From Henricia sp. BOLD:AAB3569 (Eukaryota; Echinodermata; Asteroidea; Spinulosida; Echinasteridae): DNA of 64,000 bases. This document shows, piece after piece, positions 52,200 to 63,629 of the stretch. The stretch lies in the NCBI GenBank assembly GCA_037783545.1, contig JBBELK010000837.1:124001-188000 (forward strand), read 5' to 3'. Positions within the stretch are counted from its first letter, which is position 1, and each line of letters begins with the position of its first letter. A program made the translations under genes and the position numbers. The notes beneath the pieces are model-generated. The model did not search any database and was not told the origin of the DNA. It saw only the letters and a program-made list of their open reading frames with translations.

Positions 52200-52272
52200 G
52201 CCCGGTTAGCTCAGTCGGTAGAGCATCAGACTTTTAATCTGAGGGTCAAGGGTTCAAGTCCCTTATCGGGCG
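52200..52272 (+). tRNA. trnK-UUU: tRNA-Lys(UUU), copy 57
   Basis: Identical to the consensus. Confidence 0.95.
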
Positions 52273-52585
52273 AGACGCTTGCAAAGACGGTTGAGCATCT
52301 ACTCTTTTTTCCAATTTGAGGAGGGTTTGCAGGGTACATTCTTGAAATCAGCAAGTGAACCTAACAACATCGCGAAGAACATTTTCATCTCAGACCGTCG
52401 TCACGAAAAAGAAGCATGCAGTAAAGGAAACATTGCCACGCTGATTTCATTTTCGTTGTCGGCTACAGCGAGGAGGGCACGTACATTGTGTAAAGAATGG
52501 GAAGAATCACACATGCAGGGACATGCGCATCCTGATGCCTCGCTTTGTGCCGTAACTACAAACCTAAATTTCAAAACGGAACAGT

Positions 52586-52668
52586 TCCTTCGAGCCGGAT
52601 TTGAACCAGCGACCTATGGATATCAATTTTACTACAGTCCACCGCTCTACCAACTGAGCTATCGAAGG
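52586..52668 (-). tRNA. trnY-GUA: tRNA-Tyr(GUA), copy 58
   Basis: Identical to the consensus. Confidence 0.95.
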
Positions 52669-52784
52669 AAGACGTGCAGATCGTTGTCGTCACTCCCCGG
52701 AATTTTTCGAACATGTCTGTTTCGTCGAACGATGCTGGTACAATGTAAGCTAATTTCTTGTTACATGGAAGCCCGTTTTTCAGA

Positions 52785-52857
52785 GCCCGGTTAGCTCAGT
52801 CGGTAAAGCATCAGACTTTTAATCTGAGGGTCAAGGGTTCAAGTCCCTTATCGGGCG
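52785..52857 (+). tRNA. trnK-UUU: tRNA-Lys(UUU), copy 58, variant
   Basis: G22 to A breaks the last D-stem pair. Confidence 0.83.
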
Positions 52858-53169
52858 AGACGCTTGCAAAGACGGTTGAGCATCTACTCTTTTTCCAATT
52901 TGAGGAGGATTTGCAGGGTACATTCTTGAAATCAGCAAGTGAACCTAACAACATCGCGAAGAACATTTTCATCTCAGACCGTCGTCACGAAAAAGAAGCA
53001 TGCAGTAAAGGAAACATTGCCACGCTGATTTCATTTTCGTTGTCGGCTACAGCGAGGAGGGCACGTACATTGTGTAAAGAATGGGATGAATCACACATGC
53101 AGGGACATGCGCATCCTGATGCCTCGCTTTGTGCCGTAACTACAAACCTAAATTTCAAAACGGAACAGT

Positions 53170-53252
53170 TCCTTCGAGCCGGATTTGAACCAGCGACCTA
53201 TGGATATCAATTTTACTACAGTCCACCGCTCTACCAACTGAGCTATCGAAGG
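53170..53252 (-). tRNA. trnY-GUA: tRNA-Tyr(GUA), copy 59
   Basis: Identical to the consensus. Confidence 0.95.
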
Positions 53253-53368
53253 AAGACGTGCAGATCGTTCTCGTCACTCCCCGGAATTTTTCGAACATGT
53301 CTGTTTCGTCGGACGATGCTGGTACAATGTAAGCTAATTTATTGTTACATGGAGACACGTTTTTCAGA

Positions 53369-53441
53369 GCCCGGTTAGCTCAGTCGGTAGAGCATCAGAC
53401 TTTTAATCTGAGGGTCAACGGTTCAAGTCCCTTATCGGGCG
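53369..53441 (+). tRNA. trnK-UUU: tRNA-Lys(UUU), copy 59, variant
   Basis: G51 to C breaks a T-stem pair; its block partner, copy 56, is consensus. Confidence 0.83.
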
Positions 53442-53741
53442 AGACGGTTGAGCATCTACTCTATTTCCAATTTGAGGAGGGTTTGCAGGGTACATTCTTG
53501 AAATCAGCAAGTGAACCTAACAACATCGCGAAGAACATTTTCATCTCAGACCGTCGTCACGAAAAAGAAGCATGCAGTAAAGGAAACATTGCCACGCTGA
53601 TTTCATTTGCGTTGTCGGCTACAGCGAGGAGGGCACGTACATTGTGTAAAGAATGGGTTGAATCACACATGCAGGGACATGCGCATCCTGATGCCTCGCT
53701 TTGTGCCGTAACTACAAACCTAAATTTCAAAACGGAACAGT

Positions 53742-53824
53742 TCCTTCGAGCCGGATTTGAACCAGCGACCTAAGGATATCAATTTTACTACAGTCCACCG
53801 CTCTACCAACTGAGCTATCGAAGG
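53742..53824 (-). tRNA. trnY-GUA: tRNA-Tyr(GUA), copy 60, variant
   Basis: A42 to T. Confidence 0.83.
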
Positions 53825-53940
53825 AAGACGTGCAGATCGTTGTCGTCACTCCCCGGAATTTTTTAAACATGTCTGTTTCGTCGGACGATGCTGGTACAAT
53901 GTAAGCTAATTTCTTGTTACATGGAAGACCGTTTTTCAGA

Positions 53941-54013
53941 GCCCGGTTAGCTCAGTCGGTAGAGCATCAGACTTTTAATCTGAGGGTCAAGGGTTCAAGT
54001 CCCTTATCGGGCG
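53941..54013 (+). tRNA. trnK-UUU: tRNA-Lys(UUU), copy 60
   Basis: Identical to the consensus. Confidence 0.95.
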
Positions 54014-54326
54014 AGACGCTTGCAAAGACGGTTGAGCATCTACTCTTTTTTCCAATTTGAGGAGGGTTTGCAGGGTACATTCTTGAAATCAGCAAGTGAA
54101 CCTAACAACATCGCGAAGAACATTTTCATCTCAGACCGTCGTCACGAAAAAGAAGCATGCAGTAAAGGAAACATTGCCACGCTGATTTCATTTTCGTTGT
54201 CGGCTACAGCGAGGAGGGCACGTACATTGTGTAAAGAATGGGAAGAATCACACATGCAGGGACATGCGCATCCTGATGCCTCGCTTTGTGCCGTAACTAC
54301 AAACCTAAATTTCAAAACGGAACAGT

Positions 54327-54409
54327 TCCTTCGAGCCGGATTTGAACCAGCGACCTATGGATATCAATTTTACTACAGTCCACCGCTCTACCAACTGAGC
54401 TATCGAAGG
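54327..54409 (-). tRNA. trnY-GUA: tRNA-Tyr(GUA), copy 61
   Basis: Identical to the consensus. Confidence 0.95.
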
Positions 54410-54525
54410 AAGACGTGCAGATCGTTGTCGTCACTCCCCGGAATTTTTCGAACATGTCTGTTTCGTCGAACGATGCTGGTACAATGTAAGCTAATTTCTT
54501 GTTACATGGAAGCCCGTTTTTCAGA

Positions 54526-54598
54526 GCCCGGTTAGCTCAGTCGGTAAAGCATCAGACTTTTAATCTGAGGGTCAAGGGTTCAAGTCCCTTATCGGGCG
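54526..54598 (+). tRNA. trnK-UUU: tRNA-Lys(UUU), copy 61, variant
   Basis: G22 to A. Confidence 0.83.
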
Positions 54599-54910
54599 AG
54601 ACGCTTGCAAAGACGGTTGAGCATCTACTCTTTTTCCAATTTGAGGAGGATTTGCAGGGTACATTCTTGAAATCAGCAAGTGAACCTAACAACATCGCGA
54701 AGAACATTTTCATCTCAGACCGTCGTCACGAAAAAGAAGCATGCAGTAAAGGAAACATTGCCACGCTGATTTCATTTTCGTTGTCGGCTACAGCGAGGAG
54801 GGCACGTACATTGTGTAAAGAATGGGATGAATCACACATGCAGGGACATGCGCATCCTGATGCCTCGCTTTGTGCCGTAACTACAAACCTAAATTTCAAA
54901 ACGGAACAGT

Positions 54911-54993
54911 TCCTTCGAGCCGGATTTGAACCAGCGACCTATGGATATCAATTTTACTACAGTCCACCGCTCTACCAACTGAGCTATCGAAGG
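54911..54993 (-). tRNA. trnY-GUA: tRNA-Tyr(GUA), copy 62
   Basis: Identical to the consensus. Confidence 0.95.
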
Positions 54994-55109
54994 AAGACGT
55001 GCAGATCGTTCTCGTCACTCCCCGGAATTTTTCGAACATGTCTGTTTCGTCGGACGATGCTGGTACAATGTAAGCTAATTTCTTGTTACATGGAGACACG
55101 TTTTTCAGA

Positions 55110-55182
55110 GCCCGGTTAGCTCAGTCTGTAGAGCATCAGACTTTTAATCTGAGGGTCAAGGGTTCAAGTCCCTTATCGGGCG
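55110..55182 (+). tRNA. trnK-UUU: tRNA-Lys(UUU), copy 62, variant
   Basis: G18 to T removes a conserved D-loop guanine. The next spacer lacks CGCGAAGAA. Confidence 0.83.
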
Positions 55183-55482
55183 AGACGCTTGCAAAGACGG
55201 TTGAGCATCTACTCTTTTTTCCAATTTGAGGAGGGTTTGCAGGGTACATTCTTGAAATCAGCAAGTGAACCTAACAACATTTTCATCTCAGACCGTCGTC
55301 ACGAAAAAGAAGCAGCAGTAAAGGAAACATTGCCACGCTGATTTCATTTTCGTTGTCGGCTACAGCGAGGAGGGCACGTACATTGTGTAAAGAATGGGAT
55401 GAATCACACATGCAGGGACATGCGCATCCTGATGCCTCGCTTTCTGCCGTAACTACAAAAATAAATTTCAAAACGGAACAGT

Positions 55483-55565
55483 TCCTTCGAGCCGGATTTG
55501 AACCAGCGACCTATGGATATCAATTTTACTACAGTCCACCGCTCTACCAACTGAGCTATCGAAGG
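55483..55565 (-). tRNA. trnY-GUA: tRNA-Tyr(GUA), copy 63
   Basis: Identical to the consensus. Confidence 0.95.
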
Positions 55566-55681
55566 AAGACGTGCAGATTGTTGTCGTCACTCCCCGGAAT
55601 TTTTCGAACATGTCTGTTTCGTCGGACGATGCTGGTACAATGTAAGCTAATTTCTTGTTACATGGAGACACGTTTTTCAGA

Positions 55682-55754
55682 GCCCGGTTAGCTCAGTCGG
55701 TAGAGCATCAGACTTTTAATCTGAGGGTCAAGGGTTCAAGTCCCTTATCGGGCG
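55682..55754 (+). tRNA. trnK-UUU: tRNA-Lys(UUU), copy 63
   Basis: Identical to the consensus. Confidence 0.95.
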
Positions 55755-56053
55755 AGACGGTTGAGCATCTACTCTTTTTCCAATTTGAGGAGGGTTTGCA
55801 GGGTACATTCTTGAAATCAGCAAGTGAACCTAACAACATCGCGAAGAACATTTTCATCTCACACGTCGTCACGAAAAAGAAGCATGCAGTAAAGGAAACA
55901 TTGCCACGCTGATTTCATTTTCGTTGTCGGCTACAGCGAGGAGAGCACGTACATTGTGTAAAGAATGGGATGAATCACACATGCAGGGACATGCGCATCC
56001 TGATGCCTCGCTTTGTGCCGTAACTACAAACCTAAATTTCAAAACGGAACAGT

Positions 56054-56136
56054 TCCTTCGAGCCGGATTTGAACCAGCGACCTATGGATATCAATTTTAC
56101 TACAGTCCACCGCTCTACCAACTGAGCTATCGAAGG
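56054..56136 (-). tRNA. trnY-GUA: tRNA-Tyr(GUA), copy 64
   Basis: Identical to the consensus. Confidence 0.95.
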
Positions 56137-56252
56137 AAGACGTGCAGATCGTTCTCGTCACTCCCCGGAATTTTTCGAACATGTCTGTTTCGTCGGACGA
56201 TGCTGGTACAATGTAAGCTAATTTCTTGTTACATGGAGACACGTTTTTCAGA

Positions 56253-56325
56253 GCCCGGTTAGCTCAGTCTGTAGAGCATCAGACTTTTAATCTGAGGGTC
56301 AAGGGTTCAAGTCCCTTATCGGGCG
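56253..56325 (+). tRNA. trnK-UUU: tRNA-Lys(UUU), copy 64, variant
   Basis: G18 to T, as in copy 62. Confidence 0.83.
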
Positions 56326-56626
56326 AGACGCTTGCAAAAACGGTTGAGCATCTACTCTTTTTTCCAATTTGAGGAGGGTTTGCAGGGTACATTCTTGAAA
56401 TCAGCAAGTGAACCTAACAACATTTTCATCTCAGACCGTCGTCACGAAAAAGAAGCATGCAGTAAAGGAAACATTGCCACGCTGATTTCATTTTCGTTGT
56501 CGGCTACAGCGAGGAGGGCACGTACATTGTGTAAAGAATGGGATGAATCACACATGCAGGGACATGCGCATCCTGATGCCTCGCTTTGTGCCGTAACTAC
56601 AAACCTAAATTTCAAAACGGAACAGT

Positions 56627-56709
56627 TCCTTCGAGCCGGATTTGAACCAGCGACCTATGGATATCAATTTTACTACAGTCCACCGCTCTACCAACTGAGC
56701 TATCGAAGG
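56627..56709 (-). tRNA. trnY-GUA: tRNA-Tyr(GUA), copy 65
   Basis: Identical to the consensus. Confidence 0.95.
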
Positions 56710-56825
56710 AAGACGTGCAGATTGTTGTCGTCACTCCCCGGAATTTTTCGAACATGTCTGTTTCGTCGGACGATGCTGGTACAATGTAAGCTAATTTCTT
56801 GTTACATGGAGACACGTTTTTCAGA

Positions 56826-56898
56826 GCCCGGTTAGCTCAGTCGGTAGAGCATCAGACTTTTAATCTGAGGGTCAAGGGTTCAAGTCCCTTATCGGGCG
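56826..56898 (+). tRNA. trnK-UUU: tRNA-Lys(UUU), copy 65
   Basis: Identical to the consensus. Confidence 0.95.
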
Positions 56899-57197
56899 AG
56901 ACGGTTGAGCATCTACTCTTTTTCCAATTTGAGGAGGGTTTGCAGGGTACATTCTTGAAATCAGCAAGTGAACCTAACAACATCGCGAAGAACATTTTCA
57001 TCTCACACGTCGTCACGAAAAAGAAGCATGCAGTAAAGGAAACATTGCCACGCTGATTTCATTTTCGTTGTCGGCTACAGCGAGGAGAGCACGTACATTG
57101 TGTAAAGAATGGGATGAATCACACATGCAGGGACATGCGCATCCTGATGCCTCGCTTTGTGCCGTAACTACAAACCTAAATTTCAAAACGGAACAGT

Positions 57198-57280
57198 TCC
57201 TTCTAGCCGGATTTGAACCAGCGACCTATGGATATCAATTTTACTACAGTCCACCGCTCTACCAACTGAGCTATCGAAGG
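57198..57280 (-). tRNA. trnY-GUA: tRNA-Tyr(GUA), copy 66, variant
   Basis: C67 to A breaks an acceptor pair; first of five copies with this lesion. Confidence 0.83.
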
Positions 57281-57396
57281 AAGACCTGCAGATCGGTGTC
57301 GTCACTCCCCGGAATTTTTCGAACATGCCTGTTTCGTCGAACGATGCTGGTACAATGTAAGCTAATTTCTTGTTATATGGAAGCCCGTTTTTCAGA

Positions 57397-57469
57397 GCCC
57401 GGTTAGCTCAGTCGGTAGAGCATCATACTTTTAATCTGAGGGTCAAGGGTTCAAGTCCCTTATCGGGCG
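57397..57469 (+). tRNA. trnK-UUU: tRNA-Lys(UUU), copy 66, variant
   Basis: G30 to T. Confidence 0.82.
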
Positions 57470-57782
57470 AGACGCTTGCAAAGACGGTTGAGCATCTACT
57501 CTTTTTTCCAATTTGAGGAGGGTTTGCAGGGTACATTCTTGAAATCAGCAAGTGAACCTAACAACATCGCGAAGAACATTTTCATCTCAGACCGTCGTCA
57601 CGAAAAAGAAGCATGCAGTAAAGGAAACATTGCCACGCTGATTTCATTTTCGTTGTCGGCTACAGCGAGGAGGGCACGTACATTGTGTAAAGAATGGGAT
57701 GAATCACACATGCAGGGACATGCGCATCCTGATGCCTCGCTTTGTGCCGTAACTACAAACCTAAATTTCAAAACGGAACAGT

Positions 57783-57865
57783 TCCTTCGAGCCGGATTTG
57801 AACCAGCGACCTATGGATATCAATTTTACTACAGTCCACCGCTCTACCAACTGAGCTATCGAAGG
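57783..57865 (-). tRNA. trnY-GUA: tRNA-Tyr(GUA), copy 67
   Basis: Identical to the consensus. Confidence 0.95.
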
Positions 57866-57981
57866 AAGACGTGCAGATCGTTGTCGTCACTCCCCGGAAT
57901 TTTTCGAACATGTCTGTTTCGTCGAACGATGCTGGTACAATGTAAGCTAATTTCTTGTTACATGGAAGCCCGTTTTTCAGA

Positions 57982-58054
57982 GCCCGGTTAGCTCAGTCGG
58001 TAGAGCATCAGACTTTTAATCTGAGGGTCAAGGGTTCAAGTCCCTTATCGGGCG
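57982..58054 (+). tRNA. trnK-UUU: tRNA-Lys(UUU), copy 67
   Basis: Identical to the consensus. Confidence 0.95.
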
Positions 58055-58366
58055 AGACGCTTGCAAAGACGGTTGAGCATCTACTCTTTTTCCAATTTGA
58101 GGAGGATTTGCAGGGTACATTCTTGAAATCAGCAAGTGAACCTAACAACATCGCGAAGAACATTTTCATCTCAGACCGTCGTCACGAAAAAGAAGCATGC
58201 AGTAAAGGAAACATTGCCACGCTGATTTCATTTTCGTTGTCGGCTACAGCGAGGAGAGCACGTACATTGTGTAAAGAATGGGATGAATCACACATGCAGG
58301 GACATGCGCATCCTGATGCCTCGCTTTGTGCCGTAACTACAAACCTAAATTTCAAAACGGAACAGT

Positions 58367-58449
58367 TCCTTCTAGCCGGATTTGAACCAGCGACCTATGG
58401 ATATCAATTTTACTACAGTCCACCGCTCTACCAACTGAGCTATCGAAGG
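58367..58449 (-). tRNA. trnY-GUA: tRNA-Tyr(GUA), copy 68, variant
   Basis: C67 to A. Confidence 0.83.
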
Positions 58450-58565
58450 AAGACGTGCAGATCGTTGTCGTCACTGCCCGGAATTTTTCGAACATGCCTG
58501 TTTCGTCGAACGATGCTGGTACAATGTAAGCTAATTTCTTGTTACATGGAAGCCCGTTTTTCAGA

Positions 58566-58638
58566 GCCCGGTTAGCTCAGTCGGTAGAGCATCAGACTTT
58601 TACTCTGAGGGTCAAGGGTTCAAGTCCCTTATCGGGCG
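58566..58638 (+). tRNA. trnK-UUU: tRNA-Lys(UUU), copy 68, variant
   Basis: A38 to C in the anticodon loop. Confidence 0.85.
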
Positions 58639-58952
58639 AGACGCTTGCAAAGACGGTTGAGCATCTACTCTTTTTTTCTAATTTGAGGAGGGTTTGCAGG
58701 GTACATTCTTGAAATCAGCAAGTGAACCTAACAACATCGCGAAGAACATTTTCATCTCAGACCGTCGTCACGAAAAAGAAGCATGCAGTAAAGGAAACAT
58801 TGCCACGCTGATTTCATTTTCGTTGTCGGCTACAGCGAGGAGGGCACGTACATTGTGTAAAGAATGGGATGAATCACACATGCAGGGACATGCGCATCCT
58901 GATGCCTCGCTTTGTGCCGTAACTACAAACCTAAATTTCAAAACGGAACAGT

Positions 58953-59035
58953 TCCTTCGAGCCGGATTTGAACCAGCGACCTATGGATATCAATTTTACT
59001 ACAGTCCACCGCTCTACCAACTGAGCTATCGAAGG
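58953..59035 (-). tRNA. trnY-GUA: tRNA-Tyr(GUA), copy 69
   Basis: Identical to the consensus. Confidence 0.95.
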
Positions 59036-59151
59036 AAGACGTGCAGATCGTTGTCGTCACTCCCCGGAATTTTTCGAACATGTCTGTTTCGTCGAACGAT
59101 GCTGGTACAATGTAAGCTAATTTCTTGTTACATGGAAGCCCGTTTTTCAGA

Positions 59152-59224
59152 GCCCGGTTAGCTCAGTCGGTAGAGCATCAGACTTTTAATCTGAGGGTCA
59201 AGGGTTCAAGTCCCTTATCGGGCG
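59152..59224 (+). tRNA. trnK-UUU: tRNA-Lys(UUU), copy 69
   Basis: Identical to the consensus. Confidence 0.95.
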
Positions 59225-59536
59225 AGACGCTTGCAAAGACGGTTGAGCATCTACTCTTTTTCCAATTTGAGGAGGGTTTGCAGGGTACATTCTTGAAATC
59301 AGGAAGTGAACCTAACAACATCGCGAAGAACATTTTCATCTCAGACCGTCGTCACGAAAAAGAAGCATGCAGTAAAGGAAACATTGCCACGCTGATTTCA
59401 TTTTCGTTGTCGGCTACAGCGACGAGGGCACGTACATTTTGTAAAGAATGGGATGAATCACACATGCAGGGACATGCGCATCCTGATGCCTCGCTTTGTG
59501 CCGTAACCACAAACCTAAATTTCAAAACGGAACAGT

Positions 59537-59619
59537 TCCTTCGAGCCGGATTTGAACCAGCGACCTATGGATATCAATTTTACTACAGTCCACCGCTCTA
59601 CCAACTGAGATATCGAAGG
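59537..59619 (-). tRNA. trnY-GUA: tRNA-Tyr(GUA), copy 70, variant
   Basis: G10 to T breaks the first D-stem pair. Confidence 0.82.
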
Positions 59620-59735
59620 AAGCCGTGCAGATCGTTGTCGTCACTCCCCGGAATTTTTCGAACATGTCTGTTTCGTCGGACGATGCTGGTACAATGTAAG
59701 CTAATTTCTTGTTACATGGAGACACGTTTTTCAGA

Positions 59736-59808
59736 GCCCGGTTAGCTCAGTCGGTAGAGCATCAGACTTTTAATCTGAGGGTCAAGGGTTCAAGTCCCTT
59801 ATCGGGCG
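59736..59808 (+). tRNA. trnK-UUU: tRNA-Lys(UUU), copy 70
   Basis: Identical to the consensus. Confidence 0.95.
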
Positions 59809-60120
59809 AGACGCTTGCAAAGACGGTAGAGCATCTACTCTTTTTCCAATTTGAGGAGGGTTTGCAGGGTACATTCTTGAAATCAGCAAGTGAACCTAAC
59901 AACATCGCGAAGAACATTTTCATCTCAGACCGTCGTCACGAAAAAGAAGCATGCAGTAAAGGAAACATTGCCACGCTGATTTCATTTTCGTTGTCGGCTA
60001 CAGCGAGGAGAGCACGTACATTGTGTAAAGAATGGGATGAATCACACATGCAGGGACATGCGCATCCTGATGCCTCGCTTTGTGCCGTAACTACAAACCT
60101 AAATTTCAAAACGGAACAGT

Positions 60121-60203
60121 TCCTTCTAGCCGGATTTGAACCAGCGACCTATGGATATCAATTTTACTACAGTCCACCGCTCTACCAACTGAGCTATCGA
60201 AGG
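60121..60203 (-). tRNA. trnY-GUA: tRNA-Tyr(GUA), copy 71, variant
   Basis: C67 to A. Confidence 0.83.
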
Positions 60204-60319
60204 AAGACGTGCAGATCGTTGTCGTCACTGCCCGGAATTTTTCGAACATGCCTGTTTCGTCGAACGATGCTGGTACAATGTAAGCTAATTTCTTGTTACA
60301 TGGAAGCCCGTTTTTCAGA

Positions 60320-60392
60320 GCCCGGTTAGCTCAGTCGGTAGAGCATCAGACTTTTACTCTGAGGGTCAAGGGTTCAAGTCCCTTATCGGGCG
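60320..60392 (+). tRNA. trnK-UUU: tRNA-Lys(UUU), copy 71, variant
   Basis: A38 to C. Confidence 0.85.
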
Positions 60393-60706
60393 AGACGCTT
60401 GCAAAGACGGTTGAGCATCTACTCTTTTTTTCTAATTTGAGGAGGGTTTGCAGGGTACATTCTTGAAATCAGCAAGTGAACCTAACAACATCGCGAAGAA
60501 CATTTTCATCTCAGACCGTCGTCACGAAAAAGAAGCATGCAGTAAAGGAAACATTGCCACGCTGATTTCATTTTCGTTGTCGGCTACAGCGAGGAGGGCA
60601 CGTACATTGTGTAAAGAATGGGATGAATCACACATGCAGGGACATGCGCATCCTGATGCCTCGCTTTGTGCCGTAACTACAAACCTAAATTTCAAAACGG
60701 AACAGT

Positions 60707-60789
60707 TCCTTCGAGCCGGATTTGAACCAGCGACCTATGGATATCAATTTTACTACAGTCCACCGCTCTACCAACTGAGCTATCGAAGG
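60707..60789 (-). tRNA. trnY-GUA: tRNA-Tyr(GUA), copy 72
   Basis: Identical to the consensus. Confidence 0.95.
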
Positions 60790-60905
60790 AAGACGTGCAG
60801 ATCGTTGTCGTCACTCCCCGGAATTTTTCGAACATGTCTGTTTCGTCGAACGATGCTGGTACAATGTAAGCTAATTTCTTGTTACATGGAAGCCCGTTTT
60901 TCAGA

Positions 60906-60978
60906 GCCCGGTTAGCTCAGTCGGTAGAGCATCAGACTTTTAATCTGAGGGTCAAGGGTTCAAGTCCCTTATCGGGCG
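60906..60978 (+). tRNA. trnK-UUU: tRNA-Lys(UUU), copy 72
   Basis: Identical to the consensus. Confidence 0.95.
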
Positions 60979-61290
60979 AGACGCTTGCAAAGACGGTTGA
61001 GCATCTACTCTTTTTCCAATTTGAGGAGGGTTTGCAGGGTACATTCTTGAAATCAGGAAGTGAACCTAACAACATCGCGAAGAACATTTTCATCTCAGAC
61101 CGTCGTCACGAAAAAGAAGCATGCAGCAAAGGAAACATTGCCACGCTGATTTCATTTTCGTTGTCGGCTACAGCGACGAGGGCACGTACATTTTGTAAAG
61201 AATGGGATGAATCACACATGCAGGGACATGCGCATCCTGATGCCTCGCTTTGTGCCGTAACTACAAACCTAAATTTCAAAACGGAACAGT

Positions 61291-61373
61291 TCCTTCTAGC
61301 CGGATTTGAACCAGCGACCTATGGATATCAATTTTACTACAGTCCACCGCTCTACCAACTGAGCTATCGAAGG
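61291..61373 (-). tRNA. trnY-GUA: tRNA-Tyr(GUA), copy 73, variant
   Basis: C67 to A. Confidence 0.83.
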
Positions 61374-61489
61374 AAGACCTGCAGATCGGTGTCGTCACTC
61401 CCCGGAATTTTTCGAACATGCCTGTTTCGTCGAACGATGCTGGTACAATGTAAGCTAATTTCTTGTTATATGGAAGCCCGTTTTTCAGA

Positions 61490-61562
61490 GCCCGGTTAGC
61501 TCAGTCGGTAGAGCATCATACTTTTAATCTGAGGGTCAAGGGTTCAAGTCCCTTATCGGGCG
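61490..61562 (+). tRNA. trnK-UUU: tRNA-Lys(UUU), copy 73, variant
   Basis: G30 to T. Confidence 0.82.
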
Positions 61563-61875
61563 AGACGCTTGCAAAGACGGTTGAGCATCTACTCTTTTTT
61601 CCAATTTGAGGAGGGTTTGCAGGGTACATTCTTGAAATCAGCAAGTGAACCTAACAACATCGCGAAGAACATTTTCATCTCAGACCGTCGTCACGAAAAA
61701 GAAGCATGCAGTAAAGGAAACATTGCCACGCTGATTTCATTTTCGTTGTCGGCTACAGCGAGGAGGGCACGTACATTGTGTAAAGAATGGGATGAATCAC
61801 ACATGCAGGGACATGCGCATCCTGATGCCTCGCTTTGTGCCGTAACTACAAACCTAAATTTCAAAACGGAACAGT

Positions 61876-61958
61876 TCCTTCGAGCCGGATTTGAACCAGC
61901 GACCTATGGATATCAATTTTACTACAGTCCACCGCTCTACCAACTGAGCTATCGAAGG
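61876..61958 (-). tRNA. trnY-GUA: tRNA-Tyr(GUA), copy 74
   Basis: Identical to the consensus. Confidence 0.95.
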
Positions 61959-62074
61959 AAGACGTGCAGATCGTTGTCGTCACTCCCCGGAATTTTTCGA
62001 ACATGTCTGTTTCGTCGAACGATGCTGGTACAATGTAAGCTAATTTCTTGTTACATGGAAGCCCGTTTTTCAGA

Positions 62075-62147
62075 GCCCGGTTAGCTCAGTCGGTAGAGCA
62101 TCAGACTTTTAATCTGAGGGTCAAGGGTTCAAGTCCCTTATCGGGCG
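62075..62147 (+). tRNA. trnK-UUU: tRNA-Lys(UUU), copy 74
   Basis: Identical to the consensus. Confidence 0.95.
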
Positions 62148-62459
62148 AGACGCTTGCAAAGACGGTTGAGCATCTACTCTTTTTCCAATTTGAGGAGGAT
62201 TTGCAGGGTACATTCTTGAAATCAGCAAGTGAACCTAACAACATCGCGAAGAACATTTTCATCTCAGACCGTCGTCACGAAAAAGAAGCATGCAGTAAAG
62301 GAAACATTGCCACGCTGATTTCATTTTCGTTGTCGGCTACAGCGAGGAGAGCACGTACATTGTGTAAAGAATGGGATGAATCACACATGCAGGGACATGC
62401 GCATCCTGATGCCTCGCTTTGTGCCGTAACTACAAACCTAAATTTCAAAACGGAACAGT

Positions 62460-62542
62460 TCCTTCTAGCCGGATTTGAACCAGCGACCTATGGATATCAA
62501 TTTTACTACAGTCCACCGCTCTACCAACTGAGCTATCGAAGG
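62460..62542 (-). tRNA. trnY-GUA: tRNA-Tyr(GUA), copy 75, variant
   Basis: C67 to A. Confidence 0.83.
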
Positions 62543-62658
62543 AAGACGTGCAGATCGTTGTCGTCACTGCCCGGAATTTTTCGAACATGCCTGTTTCGTC
62601 GAACGATGCTGGTACAATGTAAACTAATTTCTTGTTACATGGAAGCCCGTTTTTCAGA

Positions 62659-62731
62659 GCCCGGTTAGCTCAGTCGGTAGAGCATCAGACTTTTACTCTG
62701 AGGGTCAAGGGTTCAAGTCCCTTATCGGGCG
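62659..62731 (+). tRNA. trnK-UUU: tRNA-Lys(UUU), copy 75, variant
   Basis: A38 to C. Confidence 0.85.
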
Positions 62732-63045
62732 AGACGCTTGCAAAGACGGTTGAGCATCTACTCTTTTTTTCTAATTTGAGGAGGGTTTGCAGGGTACATT
62801 CTTGAAATCAGCAAGTGAACCTAACAACATCGCGAAGAACATTTTCATCTCAGACCGTCGTCACGAAAAAGAAGCATGCAGTAAAGGAAACATTGCCACG
62901 CTGATTTCATTTTCGTTGTCGGCTACAGCGAGGAGGGCACGTACATTGTGTAATAAATGGGATGAATCACACATGCAGGGACATGCGCATCCTGATGCCT
63001 CGCTTTGTGCCGTAACTACAAACCTAAATTTCAAAACGGAACAGT

Positions 63046-63128
63046 TCCTTCGAGCCGGATTTGAACCAGCGACCTATGGATATCAATTTTACTACAGTCC
63101 ACCGCTCTACCAACTGAGCTATCGAAGG
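63046..63128 (-). tRNA. trnY-GUA: tRNA-Tyr(GUA), copy 76
   Basis: Identical to the consensus. Confidence 0.95.
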
Positions 63129-63244
63129 AAGACGTGCAGATCGTTGTCGTCACTCCCCGGAATTTTTCGAACATGTCTGTTTCGTCGAACGATGCTGGTA
63201 CAATGTAAGCTAATTTCTTGTTACATGGAAGCCCGTTTTTCAGA

Positions 63245-63317
63245 GCCCGGTTAGCTCAGTCGGTAGAGCATCAGACTTTTAATCTGAGGGTCAAGGGTTC
63301 AAGTCCCTTATCGGGCG
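63245..63317 (+). tRNA. trnK-UUU: tRNA-Lys(UUU), copy 76
   Basis: Identical to the consensus. Confidence 0.95.
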
Positions 63318-63629
63318 AGACGCTTGCAAAGACGGTTGAGCATCTACTCTTTTTCCAATTTGAGGAGGGTTTGCAGGGTACATTCTTGAAATCAGGAAGT
63401 GAACCTAACAACATCGCGAAGAACATTTTCATCTCAGACCGTCGTCACGAAAAAGAAGCATGCAGTAAAGGAAACATTGCCACGCTGATTTCATTTTCGT
63501 TGTCGGCTACAGCGACGAGGGCACGTACATTTTGTAAAGAATGGGATGAATCACACATGCAGGGACATGCGCATCCTGATGCCTCGCTTTGTGCCGTAAC
63601 TACAAACCTAAATTTCAAAACGGAACAGT

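Larger units (their letters stand above)
51150..55000 (+). repeat. Three-unit block (1,741 bp) present in tandem
   Basis: Units at 51429-53169 recur at 53170-54910 with an offset of 1,741 bp: Tyr 56-58 match 59-61, and Lys 57-58 match 60-61. One short unit (572 bp) per block lacks CTTGCAAAGACG. A related 2-unit repeat (1,143-1,144 bp) follows at about 54900-57200. Confidence 0.88.
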
